DNA of 14,760 nucleotides, from NCBI GenBank assembly GCA_024741835.1, contig JAENRP010000617.1, positions 1 through 14,760 of the forward strand, written 5' to 3'. Origin of the DNA: Diplocarpon mali. Taxonomy: Eukaryota; Ascomycota; Leotiomycetes; Helotiales; Drepanopezizaceae. The notes beneath the pieces were generated by a model that worked only from the letters and a program-made list of their open reading frames with translations, did not search any database and was not told the origin of the DNA. The position numbers and the translations under genes were made by a program. This document shows, in pieces, positions 7,145 to 14,760 of this stretch (positions are counted from its first letter, which is position 1; the number at the start of each line of letters is the position of its first letter).

Positions 7145-10100
7145 CTAAGCCCCTACTATCTTCTGCAACCCTAGTATATCTTTAAACGCTTTGAACTTTG
7201 CAACCGTCTCTAGTAGCTTTATAAATCTATCTACTACTATTTGATCGGTTAGGATATAGGTAATTAATAACTTATTCTTTGCAATAAGGTTATAGATAAA
7301 GTAGTAGGCAATATTGATATATTTCGATCGCTTATATAAGTATGGATTCTTTGCAAGTGCAATCGCTTCTATATTATCTACTTAAAGATTAATACAGTTC
7401 CTATCTCATTTAATATACTTAATAAAACCTATATCTTTTAAAACTTAGGCGATCTATAATCCTTACTTATAATTTGATAATATTAATATATATTTAGCCT
7501 TAGTGCTTATAGTAGCTATTGATTTCTACTTCCTACTTCCTTATAATATAGGTCTACTATATAGTATTGCTACGCTTTTAGATATACTTTTCCGACCTTT
7601 TATATTTGCTTAATTAGAATCGGTATATACCTTAAGCTTTGCGCTTATATATTTTATTAGTCTATATCTTACCTTTTATATGATTATCGATCAAAGGTAC
7701 CTTTTAAGTCGCTTGACTACATTCTTATATCGAATCGTTAGATCCTTTAAGTTCTGACTAAGTTGTTTAGTAATAAAGGTAATATCTGGTCTTATATATA
7801 CTATAGTATATATAATTGCTCTAATATCCTATTAGTACTTTTTCAAATCTCCTTTCTACTTATTTTCATTAATAGGCTCTAACTTATTATACTTTCCTTC
7901 AATTAGAGTACGCTTTGGCTTAAAGTTAAGAGTATAAGTAAAGAGTCCTATTCGGTTTAGGATCTTTTTAATATACTACTTTTAATCCAATTAGAGTTCT
8001 TAAATAGAGCGGTTCCTTATAACGCAAATGCTAAGGATCTTATAAATTCCCTTTAGATCCTTAGTATTAAAACGTTTCCGAATTGTTATAAAGAACTAAT
8101 CCAATTGAATAGTTGTTTTCGCAGCTATAGTAATATCGTCGATATATAGTAGCAACTTGATTCTACGCTTAATATAGGTAAATAGACAAGGGTCAGCTAG
8201 GCTTTAAACGAATCCTATTTCTACTAGAGTAGAGCTATATAAGAGGTTCTAATTATAAGCTGATTATTTAAGCCTATAGATACTGCGGAGTATACAAAGG
8301 GAGTGGCTAGCATATATAAGAATACCGTTAGGTTAAGAGAGAAAAATCCGTTCTTTTATAATCGCTTTAGTAAATGCATTTTTAATATCGTACTATCTAC
8401 ATTTAAGGTCCTTAGCAGCTACTATTGCTATAAATATGCAAAGGGTATCTATGCGAACTGTCAGCGCGAATATATCGAAGTAGTCTTTTCTATACTATTA
8501 GGAGAAGCCCTTAGCTATAAGCCTTGCCTTATAATATTCTAGGGTCCTATCTGCATATATCTTAATTATAAAGACCCACTTTGTTAATACTAGGTTTACG
8601 TCCTTTGGCGTCGGTTCCTTTATCTATATGCCATTTGCAATAAGAGAGCTTATCTCCTTTTAAATTGCCTTATTTTATACTACTCTATTCTTTAAGTTAT
8701 TAATAGCTTTATTATATATCTTTAGAAGAGAGATTTTCATTATCCCTTTAGCGGTTAAGAACGCATTATCTTTATTAAAGCTCTATTAGAGTTTAAGCTT
8801 ATAGATCCTATGCGCTATTATGGCCTAGATACGCTTGGACTTGCGTTTATTTAAGGTATCTTCTAGTTCTAGGTCTCTATTCCTCTTTAAAAGCGTAGGT
8901 TCGGCTGTAGGTTCTATAGGCTTATTATCTAAGGAACCGCTTTCTAATAGTAAAGGCTTATTATTACTTATACCTATTTTAGGAATATCCTTTACTATAG
9001 GTGCTTTAACTAAAGGGATAATAATATCAAAGTTATTCTATACTTTAAGCAGTTCGCAGACGATAGGAATAGTCTATTCGGCCTTTAGGCGACTAGCAGG
9101 TCGTCGATTAGTAGGTACGCTTAATATACCTAAGCTTAAAGAGAGGGGTTATTAGTTTAGCTTAATAGTATTACTATCGAGTAGTATACCTTGCGAATCT
9201 CTAAGTATATAGAGCTTTAAGGATAGCTCCTCTCTATTTTGAGATTTATTAAACTTAACTACTAAGGATATAATTACTCGCCTTAAGTCTAGCGCGTATA
9301 CTATCTATTACTTTATTATCTATTTAATATACCTAACAAATATATACTCTCTACCTCGGTCTATTAGCTTCTTACTCTTTATACCCGCGGGCCAAGACTT
9401 CGGGCTGATATAAGAGTAGCAAATGCTTTTAAAAACGCAGATATAGTCTAGGCTTAGTTTCTATTTGAAATATACCTTATATAGTGATATTCGGGTGCTA
9501 TTGATTATTAGTCTACTACCTATTCTATTTCGCAGGTATACGTCTGCTTTAATCGCAAGGTCTTAGAATTCCAATAGTAAGTCAGTATCTCGCAGTAGAG
9601 CGCGACAATCAGTCTCTACTTGCTAGATGCTTCGCTTAGCGATGCTATTTTAATAGGAACCTTTATATATTATAGTTGGTTTATAATAAACTCCTTATTT
9701 TACCTATTTATTAAGCTTTGCCCTAATCTTTAATATATTATTAGACTTAATAGCTATTAGCTTTAACTAGGTCTGGCGTTCTTCTATCACTTTCTAAGTT
9801 TCCAGCTTTTCTATAAGCTTAGATTTGGTCTTAGCGCAAATGGTTTATATCTATTAAGTAGAGTTATCTACTATTTAAGAAAACTAATTATTTCCTTTAA
9901 TCGAAGTTATAAATAGTCTAGCAGTATTAATAGATATTAGTGCTAGTATTAAATCTTTCTATAGATTAAGCTTAGTTTGCGTCCGATTTTAAAGTTTTAT
10001 TAACTTATAAATTCGGTATACTAGGCGATCCTTTAGTACTTAGATCTTCCATTTTAAGGTTAAGACCTTATATAGGTCCTTTAATTTCTCTAGCCTTAAA

Positions 10101-12151
10101 TATGCAAATCTTCTATATATTAGCTAATACCTTAATAGGCTTTCAGCTTCTAATAGCTTTAGTAGCCTATTATTAGTCGATGCTTTATTATTAGCAGCTA
10201 GAAAGGACTAGTGATAGTAGTTTAAGGTTTTGCTATTTTCCAATTGCAAGCCTGGCTTAAGAGTCGTTTTTAATAAAACCGCAAGATCTACTCGCAGTCC
10301 TAGCTTAGGAGTCGTCTCTAACGAATTTGCGAATTTCACTTATAGTCTTAGCCTAAGAGTCATTATTAGCAAATTTGCAAAATCCACTTACGGTCCTAGC
10401 TTAGGAGTCATTTCTACTAAATTCACTTATAATCCTAGCTTAAGAGTCATCTTTAAGGATACCTTATACTCTACCTATAATCCTAGCTTAAGAGTCATTT
10501 TCGCGAATTTTACTTGCGATCCTAGCTTAGAAGTCCATCTATTCTCCTTATCTTTACTTAATTGTATTAGGGCAAAGAGTGCACTTTCCTTAAAGGAATC
10601 CACTTATAGGTCTAGCCTAGGAGTCAATTTCTATAATATCACCTTTAAGATAATATAAAGTCTATCTTTAATTTTAACTTTAAAGATCACTTTATAATTA
10701 TTATTTATAAATTATATAAATTGATTATTAAAAACTCTTATATAATTCAATTCTATATAGATCTTATAGTTAGATAAAAGATTAATACTTAAGCTAAGTA
10801 TAAGGAGAACATTTTATAAAAGGAAAGAAACGCTAGCAATATTTATCTCTACTATACCTATCGAGTCTATATATAACCTTCTATTACTAACCTTAATAGA
10901 GTGCCTTTTTATTTTAATAAGCGGGCCTTTAAATAGGTAGGGTTTGTCAATTATATATGCTATACAACTAGTATTACTATACTAATTAGATTCAAAGATC
11001 TTATAAAGATCGGCTTTTAAAATATAGGCATCTTTATTATAATTATTATTTAAATTATTAAAAGTGGATTTAGGTTTAAATAACCTACTATTATTATTAA
11101 AGGTATCTGCTAAAGTTTTAGCTAAATAGCCTTTTCCTTTGCCTTTCTTTAATAGTTGCGGCCTTCAGTAGGATAAGGGCAGTTTGCTTCTTAACTTCTG
11201 CTTTAATTGCTTTTTAATATTAAAGCTGGCGACTATATCGATTAGTTGCCTTCTAACTTTACAATTAGTAATATTATAAGCACTATTATAAAAGTAGCAT
11301 CCCCGATAAGCTTAAGGGCTTATCCTACGCTCCTTCCTCTTCTTAGGCTTATCGTTGCCCTATAACGCGGCATTTGCCGATTTAGAGCGTCCTTTAAAGT
11401 CTTGCTCAATAGTTCGAAAGAGGTCGATCTTCTTATAGATCTTAAGATTAGGTTAAATAAGAAGAGATTGTTTTATAATAGCAAACTTAAGAGAGAGGCT
11501 ATTGAGTAGGAAACTAAAAAGCTAAGTTTCCTTAAAAGTCATAGCTATCTTAAGATCTATAGCTCTTACTCTCTTTCTCACTTTATATAGTATAGACTAA
11601 GTAGAGTCTATATTTATATTTATATCCTTACTATCTTTGTCTTTTCTATACTAAAATAAAGTGATCTACTATAGTAGATGCTAGGTATTAAAGGCAGTTA
11701 TCTAAGAGTATTTTACCTTTAATATATCCTATCTTATCTTTGCGTTATTATAAACTCAAATAAAATCTCAGTCTTCGTCGCTTAAACCTCTATTAATCTT
11801 AAGCTTGCATTTGGCTAAGGCTAGCCTATACTCCTTCTCCTTTTCTATATTCAAAATCTGCCTTTAGGATTCTTAATTATTATCTACTAAAGCTCTTAGG
11901 CTAAGCTTATTTAATATATCTGGCAAATCCTTAGCAGTTGTATTAGCTATTAAAGTAAAAGTAGATAAATTAGTAGAGGGAGTATAAAGGGCTATTCTTG
12001 CGTATTTAATAAGTGTCTTTTGAATCGCTATTTTAATGCCTTTGCTCTTAAAGTAAAGCTCTAAATCGTCGAACTATTGTTGCCAGTTCTTCTAAGAGAG
12101 TTAAAGGTCTTTAGGCTTAGTATTTCAATCGGAATCGGATGCTATTGCCAT
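7145..12151 (-). pseudogene. Copia copy B gag-pol polyprotein, RIP-inactivated but indel-free
   Basis: Single frame from ATG at 12151 to TAG at 7145-7147, 1,668 codons. Every motif checked is in phase 0: zinc knuckle (residues 285-297), protease (393), integrase (742, 804, 839), YIDD (1336), RNase H (1592). Gag starts MAIASDSD. The knuckle has the spacing C-x2-C-x3-H-x4-C with the second Cys and the His now Tyr. The protease triad reads NTS where DTG is expected, followed by LFKGPLIKI. Integrase has the spacing D-61x-D-34x-E, but all three acids are changed (Asn, Asn, Lys). RT shows LTKWVFIIKIY, KARLIAKG and an intact YIDD (8135-8146). RNase H shows DNIEAIALAKNP, then LTDQIVVDRFIK near the end. 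Stops are frequent and fall on expected Gln, Trp and Arg codons. It is dead as a gene. Confidence 0.93.
10242..10624 (-). repeat. In-frame tandem array of eight 23-bp palindromes in the Copia B polyprotein
   Basis: Copies start at 10242, 10290, 10338, 10386, 10425, 10473, 10512 and 10602, giving steps of 48, 48, 48, 39, 48, 39 and 90 bp, all multiples of three. Each 23-bp core (arms ACTCGCAG and TAGGAGT, with RIP variants) is followed by a 25- or 16-bp linker; the linkers resemble one another (catttctac... aaatttgc). In the polyprotein frame (residues about 510-637, between protease and integrase) each unit reads roughly T-P-K-L-G-L-R-V-D-F-A plus five residues. The plus strand also has an accidental 142-codon open frame over this array. 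The function of the repeat domain is unknown. Confidence 0.88.
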
Positions 12152-12246
12152 TTCGAATAGAATTGCATTTAAAATCAAATAAATTAAATAGTTAAAGGCA
12201 CTCCTCTTATCGAAAAGTTGAAATGATTAAATAGCAGGTGTTATAG

Positions 12247-12492
12247 TATAAAGACCTGGAAGTGGAGGATCTCGTGACATAGGTCACATGGTCAGATGAG
12301 GACTAAGAAAGGGGTATATATAGGACCACTATTGTACTTAGAGACAGCGCGCAATGCCAACTACCTATTCTACCCCCAACGAGTGATTTGTCCTAGTTCT
12401 ATCTTCGGAGAGCCCGCTTGTAGTGCTTCCTCCCTCTTTGTCTTTGGTCTTTACGTAGGCCTGTTCTTGTATTATCTCCCCCCAGTTTTATA
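12247..12492 (+). repeat. Gypsy 2 putative 5' LTR (about 246 bp)
   Basis: The left edge (TATAAAG) is placed where Copia homology stops; the right edge (TTTTATA) is placed just before a tRNA-type primer site. The two ends are mutual complements, and the termini resemble those of Gypsy 1. It holds TATATATA at 12315-12322. A 67-codon open frame inside (12296-12499) crosses the LTR end and has no coding support. Without the 3' LTR the borders are inferred. Confidence 0.6.
12315..12322 (+). promoter_or_regulatory. TATA box in Gypsy 2 LTR
   Basis: TATATATA lies about 70 bp from the LTR start in GC-balanced sequence, followed by AGGACCAC. It is a plausible promoter for the element's genomic RNA. 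Confidence 0.5.
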
Positions 12493-12493
12493 T

Positions 12494-12510
12494 TGGTGAC
12501 CTACGCAGGG
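12494..12510 (+). promoter_or_regulatory. Gypsy 2 primer binding site (tRNA 3'-end type)
   Basis: TGGTGACCTACGCAGGG follows the LTR directly. Its first bases, TGG, complement a tRNA CCA end, and the rest would pair with an acceptor stem ending GGTCA. I cannot say which tRNA from memory. Unlike Gypsy 1 this is not a self-priming arrangement. Confidence 0.55.
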
Positions 12511-13144
12511 ACCGATTTCTTGAGATTTCCGTCCCCATACGACCTCATCGATCTCTTAGTTCGCAGACAAGAGACCGGCCTTTGAAATACGTCTTCGAAA
12601 CACTTACAGCATTTTGATCAACTCCAAAACCCTCATCTTCAATCGCCCAGTTACTTGGAACTGTCGATTTTCGTTCAGCAACTATCAACAGCCTCAGATT
12701 TTCCCATTTCGGCCCCTATTCCGACTCTCCTACCTCTGATCCGACAAAGCTTGAATTGTCAGCTTATCGATACGATTGTCGGATTCCCAGCCTTTCCGAT
12801 ACAAAGAAGTTTGATTAGCTATAATAGCTACTTCAAACAATAGCAGTTTCGAGTATTCATACAATACTAAACGAAAGCTCCAATCGGGAGTGTCTCCTCA
12901 GCTTCCTTAAAAAGCTAAATCGGATACTTCAGCCGCCTCCACTCAATAGAACTCTGAAAACTGCCCCAGAATCGTCTCCAGAGACCCCTTTATTCTAAGG
13001 ACCAATAGGAATTATCCCAAAAGCTAAAATGAATCTTTCTTAAAAACTTTATCTTAGAAATTAGTCTTTGACTTAATAAACCTTTTCTTACTACTAGTGA
13101 TTGCAGTACCTTTATTTATTGCTTTATACCCACTAAAGAAGTCT
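12511..13144 (+). other. Gypsy 2 leader without supported gene
   Basis: This 630-bp stretch precedes the followable gag frame. A 62-codon open frame (12655-12843) has no recognisable motif. The gag frame upstream of 13145 is closed by a TAG at 13145-13147 that could be a mutated CAG, so gag may start further left, possibly between about 13026 and 13145. I see no RNA gene. Confidence 0.45.
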
Positions 13145-13185
13145 TAGCAAAGCATAAATAAACTTTCTGCAGAAGCCGGATTTTC

Positions 13186-13208
13186 ACTCCCGGGCCAGGC
13201 CCGCGAGT
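13186..13208 (-). repeat. 23-bp palindrome family member, best-preserved hairpin
   Basis: It starts ACTCCCGGGCC and ends GGCCCGCGAGT around a central A: eleven-base arms pair at all but one position, with another C/G pair outside. It is the reverse orientation of the other copies. In the gag frame it is translated as SLPGQAREW. Confidence 0.85.
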
Positions 13209-14191
13209 GGGAATCTAAAAATGCAATTTTGTATAACTCGAGTTCTTTACCTTCCCCTTCTACACCTTCTCCTTCGACACCTTCCCCTTCGACAACTGCA
13301 CCTGCTTTCTCAATATCGACACCTGAAAATACTAAAAATATCAATTTTAAACCTCCTTCCGACCCTTTGCCCGAATCTTTTCAAGCTCGCCCTAGTCACT
13401 CTAAGATTGACTCGGATTCTGAAAACTCCTTAGAACACCTTAGGCCCTGTATTCGACCTAACTCCCCTCCTATCGAAACGAATAAAGCGATAATGGCCGC
13501 CTTCAAAGCTATCACTAATCATTTTCCCCTCCTTAGTTCCCCTAGCGCTCCTCATTTCACTAGAGCTAATGTTACTGATTTCCTTAAACAATACAAGGAG
13601 ACTTATTATAATTTCGGCATTAGATATAATAAAATAATCAATCGACTTCCCCGCTACTGCAACCAAACTAGCAAAGATATTATCAAATCTCTGCCTAAGT
13701 AGAAGCTTCGCAAGTCCTAGGAACTACTCGTCAAAGCTCTCAAAGCTGAATTTTAGGAATTTGATAGATAGCAGATTCGCGACACTCTGGCCTTTCTAAA
13801 GGAGTTTGTTCTTATTACTCGCACTCCTAAGGAACTCAAAAACTACTATCGGACCTTCACTCAAGTGTCGAATACCTTAATCGACCAGAAAATACTTAGC
13901 GAAGTTGAAAGAGGCCGCCTTTTCTTGCTCAGATTACCCACTAGCCTTCGCAATAAGATCATTAAGAATTTCAGGATCGATAAACAAGACCCTATAACCT
14001 TCGCCTCATTTAAGGAGTTCTCGGCCTTTGCTTTAAAATCAGATCTTAGTAAGAGAACTATTAATGCTATAGAATAGGAAAAAGCCCCCACTCCCTCCTA
14101 TACTAAAGACCTCAAGAGCTTGGTTCAAGAACACTCAAAGGCTCTAAAAGTTATAAAGGAGGTAAAGAGAAATCCAGTGGTAATTCCCTTC

Positions 14192-14214
14192 ACTCGCAGT
14201 CCTAGCCCAGGAGT
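14192..14214 (+). repeat. 23-bp palindrome family member inside gag
   Basis: It starts ACTCGCAG and ends CCCAGGAGT. In the gag frame it is translated as TRSPSPGV, in a different codon phase from the copy at 13186. Confidence 0.85.
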
Positions 14215-14616
14215 GAAATCTGCCTTAAAAATCAAGGAACTCGAAGCCCAGTTTTCTAAACTCTGCATCCAACGTTTAGAAACCTCAATCAAAGGCCTTC
14301 TTCAGAAAACTCATCACGCCCCTTAGTTTGGAAATCGACAGGCTCTAGAAGGCAAAAACCAGCACGCGAACTCTAAATACCCAAATCCAGCTTCCCTTAA
14401 GTTGAATAAGTGAGTTGCCACCCTAAAAAGGCTCGATAAACGTCCGTATCAAAGGAATTCCTAAATTGTCAGTCGAATTTTATGCAAAGCTTGAATTTTC
14501 TTTAGCAAGGACGCCTCTTAAGTTAGTTAAGGTATATATACTTAGGATTACTTGAAATTGTCTTCGAATTTTCCTTGAAATTGCAATTTAATAGCTTCAA
14601 CAACTTCGAGCTTTTA

Positions 14617-14639
14617 ACTCGCGGTCCCAGACCGGGAGT
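14617..14639 (+). repeat. 23-bp palindrome family member
   Basis: It starts ACTCGCGGTC and ends GACCGGGAGT. Compared with 13186 the arm pair at position 9/15 is T/A instead of G/C, so pairing is kept by a double change. Confidence 0.85.
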
Positions 14640-14739
14640 CGCATCACCAAAGGAGGAAAAAGGAGTTTTTATTATTTTATGCATTTACCACCGCACCTCC
14701 CCCCTTCCCCCTCTCCCTCTATATATTTCTTTAAAATCC

Positions 14740-14760
14740 ACTCGCAGGCCCGACCCGCGA
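14740..14760 (+). repeat. 23-bp palindrome family member, cut by the window edge
   Basis: The 21 visible bases start ACTCGCAGG and end ACCCGCGA; the last two bases are outside. Here the usual G-G mismatch of the arms (positions 5/19) is a proper G-C pair. Confidence 0.75.

Larger units (their letters stand above)
6714..12246 (-). mobile_element. Copia-type LTR retrotransposon, copy B (lacks only its 5' end)
   Basis: Reading the minus strand from 12246 down: end of leader, gag, protease, a tandem repeat domain, integrase, reverse transcriptase, RNase H, 3' untranslated region and 3' LTR (6905 to 6714). Integrase before RT is the diagnostic Copia order. By comparison with copy A, about 500 bp (LTR, primer site, most of the leader) are missing at the 5' end, where Gypsy 2 starts at 12247. 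Its 3' LTR interrupts the RT of Gypsy 1 at 6713/6714, with TTTAT (6709-6713) the candidate target duplication. Complete, the element would be about 6 kb. Confidence 0.93.
13145..14404 (+). pseudogene. Gypsy 2 gag, moderately RIP-mutated
   Basis: A single frame (phase of position 13229) runs through the three open segments ending at 13702, 14077 and 14326 and continues past each stop in the same phase, so they are one gene, not three. N-terminal part: AEAGFSLPGQARE, then a Ser/Pro/Thr-rich repeat (PSPSTPSPST, about 13250-13300). Core from 13494: AAFKAITNHFPLL, HFTRANVTDFLKQY, RYCNQTSKDIIKSLP, FVLITRTPKELK, VSNTLIDQK, RGRLFLLRLP, INAIE, then a Lys-rich coiled segment (HSKALKVIKEVKRNP). These are features I associate with gag of a fungal Gypsy family, from memory. 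Internal stops are mostly TAG, as from CAG or TGG. Two palindromes (13186, 14192) are translated within it. The frame may continue to the edge with more stops. No zinc knuckle was seen. Confidence 0.72.
12247..14760 (+). mobile_element. Gypsy-type LTR retrotransposon 2 (5' LTR, leader, gag; runs off the right edge)
   Basis: It starts exactly where Copia copy B homology ends. It has an LTR with a TATA box, a tRNA-type primer site, a long leader and a gag whose frame can be followed from about 13145. Base composition is nearer balanced and stop codons are far rarer than in the other three elements, so it is the youngest or least RIP-affected layer. TATAG (12242-12246) is the candidate target duplication. 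No pol motif is visible before the edge, so assignment to Gypsy rests on the gag character and primer site rather than on RT. Confidence 0.7.
14405..14760 (+). other. Gypsy 2 region downstream of recognisable gag
   Basis: The gag phase can be continued here but with many more stops, and no zinc knuckle or protease motif is visible, so coding status is unclear. The stretch holds two further palindromes and a C/CT-rich tract (about 14690-14730). Confidence 0.4.

Noticed and set aside
8303..9155. Open frames on + at 8303-8542 and 8835-9155
   Set aside because: They are antisense to Copia RT and the integrase-RT linker, whose conserved motifs are on the minus strand.
10242..10624. CRISPR-like array: 23-bp palindromic repeats separated by 16-25-bp spacers
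   Set aside because: The linkers resemble one another instead of being unique, all steps are multiples of three, the array sits in a retrotransposon frame, and the genome is fungal.
10230..10658. 142-codon open frame on + with S-P-S-L-G-V repeats
   Set aside because: It is the antisense reading of the palindrome array; the Copia polyprotein frame on - fits protease upstream and integrase downstream.
2212..12246. One Copia element broken by an inversion, since gag occurs at both ends in opposite orientation
   Set aside because: Gag is present twice (2307-3164 and 12151-11290) with independent mutations, so there are two copies.
12296..12499. 67-codon hydrophobic open frame on +
   Set aside because: It spans the TATA box, LTR end and primer site of Gypsy 2, so it is not a gene.
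12868..12891. A further degenerate palindrome (CTCCAATCGGGAGTG)
   Set aside because: Only the right arm matches; the left arm agrees at too few positions.

Overview
The window looks like a filamentous ascomycete (Pezizomycotina) genome. A GC-rich stretch at the left carries ordinary non-coding motifs but no gene I can recognise. From about 1.7 kb the sequence turns abruptly AT-rich and is saturated with TpA. It holds the wrecks of Copia and Gypsy LTR retrotransposons whose damage is almost wholly C-to-T and G-to-A transitions, the signature of repeat-induced point mutation (RIP). I cannot name the species.

Layout. 1-118 is a 10-bp minisatellite running off the left edge. 119-1705 is GC-rich sequence without a convincing gene. 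1706-3164 is the 5' part of a Copia element on + (copy A: 192-bp LTR, initiator-tRNA-type primer site, leader, gag). 3165-6713 is a Gypsy element on + (Gypsy 1: LTR, gag, protease, reverse transcriptase) that interrupts copy A's gag. 6714-12246 is a second copy of the same Copia family on - (copy B: gag to RNase H plus 3' LTR), which cuts Gypsy 1 inside its reverse transcriptase. 12247-14760 is the 5' part of a different, much less damaged Gypsy (Gypsy 2: LTR, primer site, leader, gag), abutting copy B's leader and running off the right edge.

The simplest reading is a nest of four insertions, each inside the previous one: Copia A [Gypsy 1 [Copia B [Gypsy 2 ...]]]. The missing halves of all four should lie, in reverse order, just beyond the right edge. 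No element here can be autonomous: reading frames are full of TAA/TAG stops, and the protease and integrase catalytic acids of copy B are mutated.

The most unusual feature is a family of 23-bp near-palindromes (ACTCGC...GGAGT). Fourteen copies are visible, in both Copia B and Gypsy 2, in both orientations. Many are in frame within polyprotein genes; eight form an in-frame array between the Copia protease and integrase. This resembles, in logic only, the coding palindromic elements known from Rickettsia.
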